DNA of 64,000 bases. Source: Bacteroidia bacterium. Its GTDB lineage: Bacteria > Bacteroidota > Bacteroidia > NS11-12g > UBA9320. The stretch spans positions 62,001 through 126,000 of the forward strand of contig JAOLBX010000001.1 in the NCBI GenBank assembly GCA_028339355.1, in the 5' to 3' direction. Numbering within the stretch: position 1 is the first letter of the stretch; every line of letters begins with the position of its first letter. The notes beneath the pieces were generated by a model, which saw only the letters and a list, made by a program, of their open reading frames with translations, made no database searches and had not been told where the DNA came from. Below are positions 1 to 9,700 of this stretch, piece after piece. Position numbers and translations under genes: made by a program.

Positions 1-3000
1 CTTCGTTCTCCTTAAAACCAATTGAACCATCTCCAAAACTCCAAACAAAATTACTCGTTGATCCATAAACTGCACGATTTTCAAATTCGATAGCTACATC
101 CGTGCAAGATGGATTGGGAGACATTTCAAATTGAACTAATGGAAGAGGATTTACTACTACCTCAATTTCATCCGACACCTCATCACTGCAATTGTCACTT
201 ACTGTGGCTTTATACAAAATAGTAGCACTAGGAGTAACAGTTTTACTAATTCCCGTTCCTAAACCTTGGTCCCAACTTAAAATTCTACTACTAGCCATTC
301 CACCTGAAATAAGGACATCAATATTTGTGCTTTTGCCCGAACATATTGCTCTATCAGTTGGTATTACTATCATCAAAGGTGCTCTTATATTTATTTTATG
401 GTATACGGTGTCATTTAATAAAGTACATCCATCACTTGCAATGAATACCACTTCTTTATCAGATATTATCGGAATAGTATAACTAACCGTCTTTTTCTGG
501 CCATTATCCCAATCATAACTATGACCACTAACTTTTCCTCCCACAATTGAGGCAAGTAGACTAATAGTTTCGCCGAAGCACGCTGAATCTGCCGCTAATA
601 TTTCAGCCTTAAGCGAATCAAACAATGAAACCCTAAAACTATCAATGGGAGAAAAGCTACTACACCCATCGCTAAGAACGACAAGATACATTTTTTCCGC
701 ATCTGTAGAAACATTCATAGTAGAATTGGAAACGAATCCTGAACCCCAGTTATACTCATACTGTGTCTTTTCTCCTCCAGATGCAATGGCAGAAATGTTA
801 ACTGTGCTTCCTCTGCAAAGTGTTGTATCATTACCAAGTATGACTGACAAAGAGTCCATAACTTCAACCGTAAAATATGCTGTATCATTAGTCTCCGTGC
901 ATTGATCTGTAAAGTGTACCCAATATTGGTGAAATCCCGACCCTATAGGTAATACCTCAAAACTGTAAGCACCTGAAGATTGTGAAACCTGACTAAGCGA
1001 ATTGGTGAAATCATAACTTTCCAAACCACCGGAAACCTCAACCTCTAAAATTGCCGCAGTCCCTTGACATACCATAGTATCCGTGCTAGTCATATAATTT
1101 AGAGAATCTCGAAGTATAACATTAAAGGAAACAGTATCATTTATTGGAGTACATCCATCACTTGCAATCAATTGCACCGTAATATCCTCTCTAAACTGAG
1201 TTTTCCAATTGCTACCAAAAACATTGTTAGGTTGCCAATTAAATACATAATCACTGACCCGACCACCACTCGCATTGGCGTTCAAATCTATTCTCTCTAA
1301 ATAACATAATGTTGTGTCTTTTAATTGGTTAAGTACTAATGAGTCGAGCACGGTGATCTTAATAGAGTCTAAAATGTACTCTTCCTTACACTCATCTCCA
1401 AATAAGATATAGATCATAGTATCTCGCGTAAACCTTTGTACTAAAGTGCTATCACCCAATTTATTATTCCATCTATATGAATAATCCGTTTTAGCTCCAC
1501 CTGACCCAATAGCTTCCAACTTTATCTCCTGATTATAACATACCGTTGTGTCTGGAGTAACACTCAGGCCCAAAAAAGGTCTAAAAGATTTAAAGTAAGC
1601 CTTAAACCCTGACCCTTCGACAAACGGATCTGAAAAATGAGTAATCGTTATTGCTCCTGAATTTACCTTGTAGGGTTTCCCATCATTTGGAAGAGCGTCT
1701 CCTGTGAACGCACCTAGCAGAGTACCATTTGTATTAAACCCATCATAAACATAAATAGAATCAAAACCATCTTCATACTCAAATTCAGAAAAAGATAGAT
1801 GAGCGCTATCACTTGGTGCCATATCTATCGTAATTGTGTCTCTTGACAAACCCGAATAATCTTCTTCACCGCCATGATCATAGATAAACCCTGAACACGC
1901 GTGAACAGTTTCAAGATCTCCACTTGGCAGTAAATAGCCATTGCATATATCTCTTGTCGAATCAAAACGAATATAATTTTGTTTTAAAATCGTATCGTAA
2001 TTTCCAAAGTAACAAGATTCTGTAATTAACTTTATGGTGTGTAATCCTGAGGTAGTAAACTGATGAATAGGATTTTTTAAATTGGAAAAATTACCATCTC
2101 CAAAGTCCCAACTATAACTTTTGGCATTGATTGATTTATTCCTGAATTCCACTGTTTCATTAGTAAAACAAAACAATGTGTCGGATAAAAAATCTGCCAC
2201 AACTTCACTACTATCATACTCATCACCTACACCGACTGCATACCAAGCATTGGAAGTTGCTATTACCTCATTACTACATTCTCCATATAAATCAGCAGCT
2301 GACTGGATACCATAATATCTGGCGTCCTCATACTGAGAAGACTTAGTTAAATAAACTGTTAAGTTCCTATATGCTATTTGTTCAGCTTTATGAATACCTA
2401 GACTGTCCACATCATACACATCCCCGTTATCATTTGTACCCGTTTTACCTTGAGATAAAATATAAAACCAGTAATTTTGAACACCACTATTTGTATGTAC
2501 GCCACCATTATCACTCGCAGCAGTGTGCCAATATTGTCCTTTATAAGTACTAGGATCACCACGTAATTTGGGATTGGCCATATTTCTTAACCCCGATCCA
2601 CTTGTGATAACATCCTCACCTATTTTCCAGTTGAATACAAGGGAATCAGCAAAATACTCAATAGCGTTACCGAATATATCGCTAAAAGACTCATTAAGAG
2701 CTCCACTTTCGTATCTATATATCAATCCAGCACTATTAGTAGTAACTGCGTGGGAAACTTCGTGACCACAGATATCTAAACTTGTAAGAGGAGACCATGA
2801 CGTGCCATTACCATCCCCATAGGTCATCACAGACCCATTCCAAAATGCATTTACATAGTTATTTCTGTAATGAATATAGCTTCTTATCTTCGCCCCATTT
2901 CCATCAAAACTGTTTCGACCAAAACGATTCATAAAATAATCGTACGTCATTTCAGCTCCAAAGTGAGCATCCGTTGCTACCTCATCATAGGAGGCATTAT

Positions 3001-3901
3001 AATTATTCCAATAATTGTCAGAATCTGTAAAATCCACAGCAGCCCCATAGCTTGTTCCTTTCTGCATGTTAAAAGTCTCGATACCTCCTCCCCTTCCTGA
3101 TTCACGTAATGTATAGTTTCCAGGCGAGACACTATCTGTAGTTATCGGTTTAACTCCTCGATACTTTGTGTTGGCAGACCCCACTACATTAATATTATGG
3201 AATAAATCTTCTATCGCCCATATTGTGCCGTCAGTGGCATTTATGTAATAGTTCTTTCGAAGTAATGGCTCGTCTGAATTTAATTCAAATAAATAGACAA
3301 GATCAAATTCTTTGCTAAAATCTAAATCTCTAGGACATAACATTAAGTCTCCTTTCGGATAATAGGATGCTTTGGGATTATTTTGCCATACTTTATACAA
3401 CGAGTCTTCAGTATTAAATTGCCATTTAAAGGACTTAGCCCTAGAGTGGATCATAGCAAGATTTCTTGCACTATCCAAGTTTATGTATTCCTTGGATTGA
3501 GCCTCATCAAAATTATATATTATTCCATTCACCGAATAAATTAAGTCTTTGTTTGCATGCACTACTATCTCACTTCCCAAAACCGGTATATCATTATGAT
3601 AGTGCTGATACCGCGTATGAGTTTCATTATTTATTCCAATTGACAATCTTTGAATCTTTAAACTTTCCGATTTTGACCATTTTAAATATTCGTAAATAAA
3701 GGATAGCACTTCAGATTCATTCTGAAAATTTGAATTTGAGACATCTACGTGAAAATTTATAAACCCATCATTTTTAATATTTCTCAATTCCAAACATTTC
3801 TGTTGACCGAGTCCTTCAATAGCAAAAGACAGAAGCAAAAATGTAATGATTAAGCTCTTAGATAACTGATACCCTTGTATTTTATTTGGACTATAAAACA
3901 T
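1..3901 (-). CDS. Secreted M4 (thermolysin-like) metallopeptidase with PKD, CUB and SprB-like repeats, 3' end outside window
   Basis: Reading in from the ATG at 3901, one frame stays open to base 1, about 1,300 codons, so the C-terminus is missing. A signal peptide (hydrophobic run SLIITFLLLSF, then GLGQ) precedes an FTP/PepSY-like propeptide. The M4 catalytic domain carries HEVSH at residues 380-384, the third zinc ligand E404 in NESFSDIFG (20 residues after the second His, as in thermolysin) and the transition-state His469 in GVHTNSG. After it come a PKD domain (WDFGDG near residue 594), a CUB-like domain (about 670-770), several Cys-containing SprB/Ig-like repeats, and a second PKD domain (WSFGDG) at the left edge. 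Secretion by the type IX system is inferred; the sorting domain would lie outside the window. The peptidase family is certain, the substrate unknown. Confidence 0.9.
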   Translation of the reverse strand, partial: MFYSPNKIQGYQLSKSLIITFLLLSFAIEGLGQQKCLELRNIKNDGFINFHVDVSNSNFQNESEVLSFIYEYLKWSKSESLKIQRLSIGINNETHTRYQHYHNDIPVLGSEIVVHANKDLIYSVNGIIYNFDEAQSKEYINLDSARNLAMIHSRAKSFKWQFNTEDSLYKVWQNNPKASYYPKGDLMLCPRDLDFSKEFDLVYLFELNSDEPLLRKNYYINATDGTIWAIEDLFHNINVVGSANTKYRGVKPITTDSVSPGNYTLRESGRGGGIETFNMQKGTSYGAAVDFTDSDNYWNNYNASYDEVATDAHFGAEMTYDYFMNRFGRNSFDGNGAKIRSYIHYRNNYVNAFWNGSVMTYGDGNGTSWSPLTSLDICGHEVSHAVTTNSAGLIYRYESGALNESFSDIFGNAIEYFADSLVFNWKIGEDVITSGSGLRNMANPKLRGDPSTYKGQYWHTAASDNGGVHTNSGVQNYWFYILSQGKTGTNDNGDVYDVDSLGIHKAEQIAYRNLTVYLTKSSQYEDARYYGIQSAADLYGECSNEVIATSNAWYAVGVGDEYDSSEVVADFLSDTLFCFTNETVEFRNKSINAKSYSWDFGDGNFSNLKNPIHQFTTSGLHTIKLITESCYFGNYDTILKQNYIRFDSTRDICNGYLLPSGDLETVHACSGFIYDHGGEEDYSGLSRDTITIDMAPSDSAHLSFSEFEYEDGFDSIYVYDGFNTNGTLLGAFTGDALPNDGKPYKVNSGAITITHFSDPFVEGSGFKAYFKSFRPFLGLSVTPDTTVCYNQEIKLEAIGSGGAKTDYSYRWNNKLGDSTLVQRFTRDTMIYILFGDECKEEYILDSIKITVLDSLVLNQLKDTTLCYLERIDLNANASGGRVSDYVFNWQPNNVFGSNWKTQFREDITVQLIASDGCTPINDTVSFNVILRDSLNYMTSTDTMVCQGTAAILEVEVSGGLESYDFTNSLSQVSQSSGAYSFEVLPIGSGFHQYWVHFTDQCTETNDTAYFTVEVMDSLSVILGNDTTLCRGSTVNISAIASGGEKTQYEYNWGSGFVSNSTMNVSTDAEKMYLVVLSDGCSSFSPIDSFRVSLFDSLKAEILAADSACFGETISLLASIVGGKVSGHSYDWDNGQKKTVSYTIPIISDKEVVFIASDGCTLLNDTVYHKINIRAPLMIVIPTDRAICSGKSTNIDVLISGGMASSRILSWDQGLGTGISKTVTPSATILYKATVSDNCSDEVSDEIEVVVNPLPLVQFEMSPNPSCTDVAIEFENRAVYGSTSNFVWSFGDGSIGFKENE

Positions 3902-3914
3902 TATGATTGCTCAT

Positions 3915-3922
3915 CAAAGATA
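3915..3922 (-). promoter_or_regulatory. -7 promoter element of the M4 peptidase gene
   Basis: On the minus strand the sequence is TATCTTTG, an exact match to the Bacteroidota -7 consensus TAnnTTTG, ending 13 bases before the ATG. A TTG lies 15 bases upstream, a little close for a -33 element. Confidence 0.5.
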
Positions 3923-4060
3923 ATATTTATAGTCTACCAAGTAATATACAGCTGGGGATTCTCTATTCTAATATAAACTAAGATTCACTTCTCATCCTTG
4001 GACTTAAAATTACAAAATGTAGAAACATCATTTTTTATCATTGAAGACATCAAAAAGCAC

Positions 4061-4097
4061 TATAAAAAAAGTCTCAACCACTTCAGTGATTGAGACT
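4061..4097 (-). terminator. Rho-independent terminator of gldJ
   Basis: Arms AGTCTCAA (4070-4077) and TTGAGACT (4090-4097) with an inner CAC/GTG helix form a hairpin. On the minus strand it is followed by a T-run (4064-4070). It lies 24 bases after the gldJ stop codon. Confidence 0.75.
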
Positions 4098-4120
4098 TAT
4101 AAATTCTTTTAGTTTTACAA

Positions 4121-5545
4121 TTATGGTGCTCCCACTCTGTGCATTGCACAACGGAAACCTAGTGTAGAAAGAGCCTGCTCTTCATCTAGGTACCTTCTAG
4201 TACCAGGAGAAGCCCAATAGATTCTATCATTCCAAGACCCACCTTTGTAAACACGAGCTTGGTTGTCTATAAGTGTAGATACACCGTACTCATATCCTTG
4301 CTCGCCATCCATGTAAGTCTCCTCATCTAAGTAACCAATATTGTCAGATCTCTTATAGTTTCTTCGTCCTACATTTTCTTCTTCTGTAACCGGCACGTAA
4401 ACTATTCTACCAAGACTATCTTTAAGGTCTACTATACCGTCTTGGTCTAGAGATACTTTATCAAACTCATTACCACGGAAAGAATTGAAATCACTTACGT
4501 CCTCATAAGATAATGGGCGATACACGTCCATAACCCACTCTGCTACGTTACCACTCATATTGTAGAGACCATTATCATTTGGCCAATATGATGCTACAGG
4601 TGCAGTTATAAGAGCCCCGTCATTAAGTCTATTGGCAATACCACCTTGGTCACCTTTTCCTCTTTTAACGTTACCATAAATCAGACCTCTGTCTTTCTCT
4701 TTTCCTCCGGAGTATCTAACAGTAAGACCTTCCCAAGAATAAACTTTCTTTTGGTTTATGTTTTCGTATGTAGAAGATCCAATATTAGCTTGAGCCGCAT
4801 ATTCCCACTCCGCTTCAGTTGGAAGTCTGTATTCAGGAAGCGTAATACCATCTTCCATTCGTACATCTCTAGTACCTCCTTTTTTCACTCTGTAATCTTT
4901 CATCAAATGCTTGCCCATAGTCAGTCCATCATGCTGACCTACGTAGTATGCACCAGTATTGAAATTAGCTTCATTCATCTGATCTGGATCTGGTTCTAAT
5001 ACACCTTCTCTTATCAAGATCATTTCATTTACTCTATCACTTCTCCACGCTGCATAAGCTGTAGCCTGTTGCCAGTTTACACCTACTACAGGATAATCCT
5101 GATATGCTGGATGACGGTAGTAGTAATCTACATAAGGTTCATTATAGGCCAATCTATTTCTCCATACATTAGTATCTGGAAGTGCATTTTTAGCTACTTC
5201 TGGATAATCTACATAAACTCTACCCAGCCACCATACATATTCTCTGTAATGATTGTTAGTAACCTCGGTTTCATCCATGTAAAACGACGGAACAGTAACC
5301 TTACGCTCTATATTATTGTGCTCATAAGTAACATCCTGCTCAGACGAACCCATAGTAAATGCACCACCTCTTACCAACACCAAACCTGGACCAGTTTCCT
5401 GACCTGCGTATTCGTGCTTTTCAAAACCACCCCATTTGGAATCATTGTAATTCCATCCTGTGCTAGACGACTTTTCTTTCTTGCATGCTACCGTTGATAT
5501 GATGGTCAATGATAACAGTGCTATTGTGAATTTATTTAATTTCAT
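4121..5545 (-). CDS. gldJ: Gliding motility / type IX secretion lipoprotein GldJ
   Basis: The 474-residue protein has a lipoprotein signal peptide with a lipobox ending TVAC (Cys21), so it should be an inner-leaflet outer-membrane lipoprotein. The rest is a formylglycine-generating-enzyme/sulfatase-modifying fold: GGAFTMGS, FYMDETEVTNNHYREY, PVVGVNWQQATAYAAWR, RLPTEAEWEYAA, NMSGNVAEWVMDVYRP and a C-terminal GGSWNDRIYWASPGTRR. The GQETGPGLV motif after the lipobox and the WRNRLAYNE segment are GldJ rather than GldK features. In flavobacteria GldJ is needed for gliding and stabilises GldK and the T9SS ring. It sits 75 bases after a PorP/SprF-like gene and next to porU/porV, a known gldJ neighbourhood. 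No promoter is obvious in the gap, so co-transcription is likely. Confidence 0.9.
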   Translation of the reverse strand: MKLNKFTIALLSLTIISTVACKKEKSSSTGWNYNDSKWGGFEKHEYAGQETGPGLVLVRGGAFTMGSSEQDVTYEHNNIERKVTVPSFYMDETEVTNNHYREYVWWLGRVYVDYPEVAKNALPDTNVWRNRLAYNEPYVDYYYRHPAYQDYPVVGVNWQQATAYAAWRSDRVNEMILIREGVLEPDPDQMNEANFNTGAYYVGQHDGLTMGKHLMKDYRVKKGGTRDVRMEDGITLPEYRLPTEAEWEYAAQANIGSSTYENINQKKVYSWEGLTVRYSGGKEKDRGLIYGNVKRGKGDQGGIANRLNDGALITAPVASYWPNDNGLYNMSGNVAEWVMDVYRPLSYEDVSDFNSFRGNEFDKVSLDQDGIVDLKDSLGRIVYVPVTEEENVGRRNYKRSDNIGYLDEETYMDGEQGYEYGVSTLIDNQARVYKGGSWNDRIYWASPGTRRYLDEEQALSTLGFRCAMHRVGAP

Positions 5546-5620
5546 ATTAATGAGAAACTATTTATAATAACCTTGTTCTTCCTAATTATATTGTGCAATG
5601 ATACTTTTTTTAGTCCTAAA

Positions 5621-6613
5621 TTAAAAATCAGGACAAGATAGCTTTCTATACTTTCTGCTTGGCTTTTTAGCACACCACTCTATACCTGCTGATATCTCGT
5701 GAGAAGCAGGAGCTGCTGCTCTAGCATCAGAAACCGTAAGGTCCAAGCTATAACCAAATTTAAACTTATCTTTTCTGAACCCAACAAGTGCCATAAGAGC
5801 ATCGGAGTTTCCAAACGTACCAAAAGTCTGTCTGAACCACAAACCAGTAACCAATGGTCCTTTGTTATAGTAGAAACCAATATTCATTTGAGTAAACTTA
5901 TTTTGAAGCATAAATAACACATTTGGTGATAAAGTTGACTCGGGGTTCTTACGACCATCTAGAGGAATAACGATACCTGAATGAGCTGTAAATCTTCTTG
6001 GCACTATCGCCTCAGGATTTCCAAAGAAACTTTGGTTTGGCTCTATAAGGTTGTGCACAGCAAGTCCTCCGTAAAAACGCTCTGTATAAAATAACCCTCC
6101 GGCTGCAAAATTTACATATTTCACAGGATCTCCATTATAAGCCTCTGCAGTAGGATTAACAAAACCTTGACTAGGATCTATCTGATCTTCAAATCTTAAT
6201 TTTTGCCAATCGATACTTCGCTGTCCGTATTGACCTTCTAAGCCAAAACGAATAGTAGATCTTCTTGTAGGTTGCAATTGGAACGCGTATCCTGCAGATA
6301 CTGTTTGAGATTTAAGCAATCCTTCACCTGCTTGATCTTGTAAAAGCAAAAGCGATACACCTCCACCTATTTTATCAAAATGTTGATCATAGCTAGCACT
6401 TGTAGTTATAAATGTACCAGGCAAGGACGGCCATTGGTTTCTATAATTCAGTACTACTCTACCACCACCACCACAAGCTCCTGTGCCTGCCATAGCAGGA
6501 TTAGTATAAATAGGTGCCGCATAAAATTGGGTGAATTCTGGGTCTTGGGCTTGAACCTCACCTGCTAAGCAAATACCTAATAATAAGAAAAGAGCTGTCT
6601 TAATATTTTTCAT
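5621..6613 (-). CDS. PorP/SprF family type IX secretion outer-membrane protein
   Basis: The 330-residue protein has a signal peptide (MKNIKTALFLLLG through VQAQD) followed by the PorP/SprF opening DPEFTQFYAAPIYTNPAMAG, and it continues as a beta-rich outer-membrane barrel ending with an aromatic residue. PorP/SprF proteins work with T9SS-exported adhesins such as SprB or anchor the secretion ring at the outer membrane. An in-frame GTG at 6634 would add seven residues, but it overlaps the promoter -7 box, so the ATG at 6613 is preferred. It is probably the first gene of a unit with gldJ. Which PorP/SprF paralogue it is cannot be settled without the rest of the genome. Confidence 0.87.
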   Translation of the reverse strand: MKNIKTALFLLLGICLAGEVQAQDPEFTQFYAAPIYTNPAMAGTGACGGGGRVVLNYRNQWPSLPGTFITTSASYDQHFDKIGGGVSLLLLQDQAGEGLLKSQTVSAGYAFQLQPTRRSTIRFGLEGQYGQRSIDWQKLRFEDQIDPSQGFVNPTAEAYNGDPVKYVNFAAGGLFYTERFYGGLAVHNLIEPNQSFFGNPEAIVPRRFTAHSGIVIPLDGRKNPESTLSPNVLFMLQNKFTQMNIGFYYNKGPLVTGLWFRQTFGTFGNSDALMALVGFRKDKFKFGYSLDLTVSDARAAAPASHEISAGIEWCAKKPSRKYRKLSCPDF

Positions 6614-6633
6614 TCTCGTTAAGTTGTAATGCA

Positions 6634-6641
6634 CAAAGATA
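6634..6641 (-). promoter_or_regulatory. -7 promoter element for the PorP/SprF-like gene and gldJ
   Basis: TATCTTTG on the minus strand is a perfect TAnnTTTG. Its last base overlaps the GTG at 6634, which rules that codon out as the start and supports the ATG at 6613. Confidence 0.6.
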
Positions 6642-6730
6642 TAATTTTATTAAGTATATGTGCAGAAAATCTAATTATTGTGTCACTTTTGAGATTTCGT
6701 AAAATCAATACAATAAAATAAGAATTAATA

Positions 6731-6760
6731 TTGTTAATCAATCTATAGAAGCTAAATTTA
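6731..6760 (+). promoter_or_regulatory. Candidate promoter of porU-porV
   Basis: TTG at 6731-6733, a 19-base spacer, then TAAATTTA at 6753-6760 (one mismatch to TAnnTTTG). The box ends 9 bases before the ATG, implying a very short 5' leader. Confidence 0.4.
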
Positions 6761-6769
6761 TCCTATTAA

Positions 6770-9700
6770 ATGACCGGTAAGAAAAAGATAATTTACATTG
6801 CATTAATATTTATACTGAACCCTCTGTATTATGCTGCAGCTCAATCCTCAAAGCAACATCTTAGTTGGAACATAAACCCAACCGTAACCGAAAATCCTGA
6901 AATAAGAACCTATCAAATTCTCACTCCATATTCTTGTAACGAATGTTACAATTTCACAACAGAAAAATTTAGCGTTCCCTATATTTCGAAGACCATCAAT
7001 GGAGACAACATTGACGTCGTGGGAGTTAGAATAATAAATACAGAGTCCAGTATATCAAATTCTACTCGATTGCATTCTAATCTATCTAGTGATTATAAGA
7101 TCGAGCAAAAAATAACATATGAAAGAGGACATAGACGTATTTCTTTTGTTTTAACACCACTTCGAAAAGCTGGCAATGCTACAGAGTATCTAAATTCATT
7201 TGAGTGGGACTACACAACAATTGCAAGAGCTCAGAGCAGTTTTTCGTCACTCAAAAAGAAAAAAGACCAAACATATACTTCTGTACTTTCTACAGGAAAA
7301 AACTATAAAATCAGTATTCCAAACGATGGTGTCTATAAAATAACCAGTGCATTTTTAGATGGTATAGGTGTATCTTTAAACGAAGTAAGTCTATCAAAAT
7401 TTAAAATATATGGTAACGGTGGCGAAATGTTACCGGAACTCATCAAAACGGAGCGACCTGAAGATTTACAAGAAAATGCCATCTATGTTCATGATGTAAA
7501 CAATAATGACAAGATGGATGAAAACGACTATGTGCTATGGTATGCAAATGGTCCTACCAAATTCAATTATAGTGCAGGTAGTCAAACATATATAGCTATA
7601 GGTCATGATTTTGATATTGCCTCCTATTTTTTCATTAATTGGGAAGGAAAAAATGGGAAACGTGTAAACACCTTACCAAGCGGAGAGGGCTCCACTCCAA
7701 GTGCTACCATCACCCAATACGATCATTTAATCTATCACGAGAGCAATGAAGAAAATCATATAAAATCTGGAAGAAAGTATTGGGGTGATAAAATGCAAAT
7801 AACCAAACAAAAGAATTTTGAGTATAACGTACCCGGTGTTAAAATAGGAAAAACTGCCTCTTTCAGAACGATTACCGCAGGAAGGTCCTATGACGGATTC
7901 TCTTCTAGTATGAGTATCAGATACAATGGATCTAGCATTACCAATTTTAATTACAATCCCATTCCCGGCGACTATGATCAGCGATTTGCATCCATAGTTA
8001 CCACTGCAGATTCTTTTACACTGTCTTCAGATAACATTAATATTACTTACAATTATAATAAGACTCAAAATGAAGCTGCAGCTTGGATAGATTTTTTCAC
8101 CTTGGCTTTACCTCGCCAGATGAATGTGTATGACAATCAACAAATTATAAGAACCAACAGAAATAATTTGAGTGGAGATTTACTCTACTCCTTCGGAAAT
8201 TTCAACTCAAGTCATCGACTGTGGAACTTAAGTAACCGTAATTTTCCCGAAATACAATCGACCTATATTGATGGTGCAAGCACATCCTTTATTTCTCAAA
8301 ATGTAGACCCAAAAAACCCGCCGACGTATATAATTTTTAATCCTGACGTAGCACCTTTACCATCCTTTGTAGGTTCGATAGAAAACCAAAACCTGCATGG
8401 CCTTACCTCTACTGACTATATTATGATTACTAACCCATTACTTCTTGCTGAGACGAATAGGTTAGCAGACTTTCACAGAGATAGAGGGTTAAGAGTAGAT
8501 GTATTTACGACAACACAGATATACAATGAATTCTCTTCTGGCTCACAAGATGTAACTGGAATAAGAGACTTCATTAAGCTAGTGTATGATCGAGGACAAG
8601 CGTCTGGAGATTCATTAAGTTACGTCCTCATGTTTGGGGATGCTAGTTATGACTATAAAAACATAGAAGAAAACAACACCAACCTTGTACCAATCTATCA
8701 GAGTTACAATTCGAATGATCCTACGTACTCATATTGTTCTGATGATTATTTTGCGATACTTAGTGATGACGAGGGGTATTGGGGGACATCAGGAAAAGAC
8801 GAGGATTTAGATGTTTTCATAGGAAGACTTCCTGTAAGTAATGCTGCAGAAGCTAAGATAGTAGTAGATAAAATCATCCACTACCATAGTGAAGCAAGCC
8901 GAGGTGATTGGATAAATACAGTAACCTTTGTAGCAGACGACGAAAATTCAAATCAGCATATAGGTCCATCTGAGGATATGACTAGAAGTATCGCCGACGT
9001 AAGTCCAGAATATAATGTGAAGAAAATATGGATGGATGCATATGAACAAGTTTCCTTTGGTAGTGGAAACAAGTATCCTAAAGTAAACGAGGAAATCACC
9101 AAAATGATAGGAAGTCAAGGCACTCTAATTTTTAACTATGTAGGGCACGGGGGAGAAAACGGAATGGCACACGAACGCGTGGTTACTAGACCAGAGATAC
9201 AAAGCTGGTCGAATTACGACAAACTATCCTTCTATATTACCGCTAGTTGCGAACTTGCCAAAATAGATAATCTAGAAATAGAGTCTCCAGGCGAGCTGAT
9301 GCTTCTAAACCCAAATGGCGGTGCTATAGGTTTGCTTGCTACTACCAGAGTAGTTTATATAGGTACGAATACAGACTTGAATAAAAAACTGATTGAAAGT
9401 AACCTTCTAAAAAAGACGAATGGCAAACTTCCTTCTTTGGGAGAAGCTTATCTCAATACTCGAAATAGGGATATAAGCGAACCGATAAATGCTAGATGTT
9501 TCATTCTGCTTGGTGACCCCGCTATGCGATTATTGAGTCCAGAGCATCACATAATAACCACTTCTATAAATGGAAAGAACATAGCATCCGTGACGGACAC
9601 TTTTCCAGATACTTTAAAAGCATTGGACGTAGTGACCATATCTGGAGAAATACGAGAAGAGATTAATGGTTCTACACTTACTTCATTCAACGGCGAACTA

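Noticed and set aside
192-3699. Several short plus-strand open frames of 60-96 codons opposite the M4 peptidase gene
   Set aside because: They lie antisense to one continuous coding frame with clear M4, PKD and CUB motifs and have no features of their own.
4646-5497. Plus-strand open frames of 117 and 142 codons
   Set aside because: They are antisense to gldJ, which has full family motifs; the translations are low-complexity and lack any recognisable domain.
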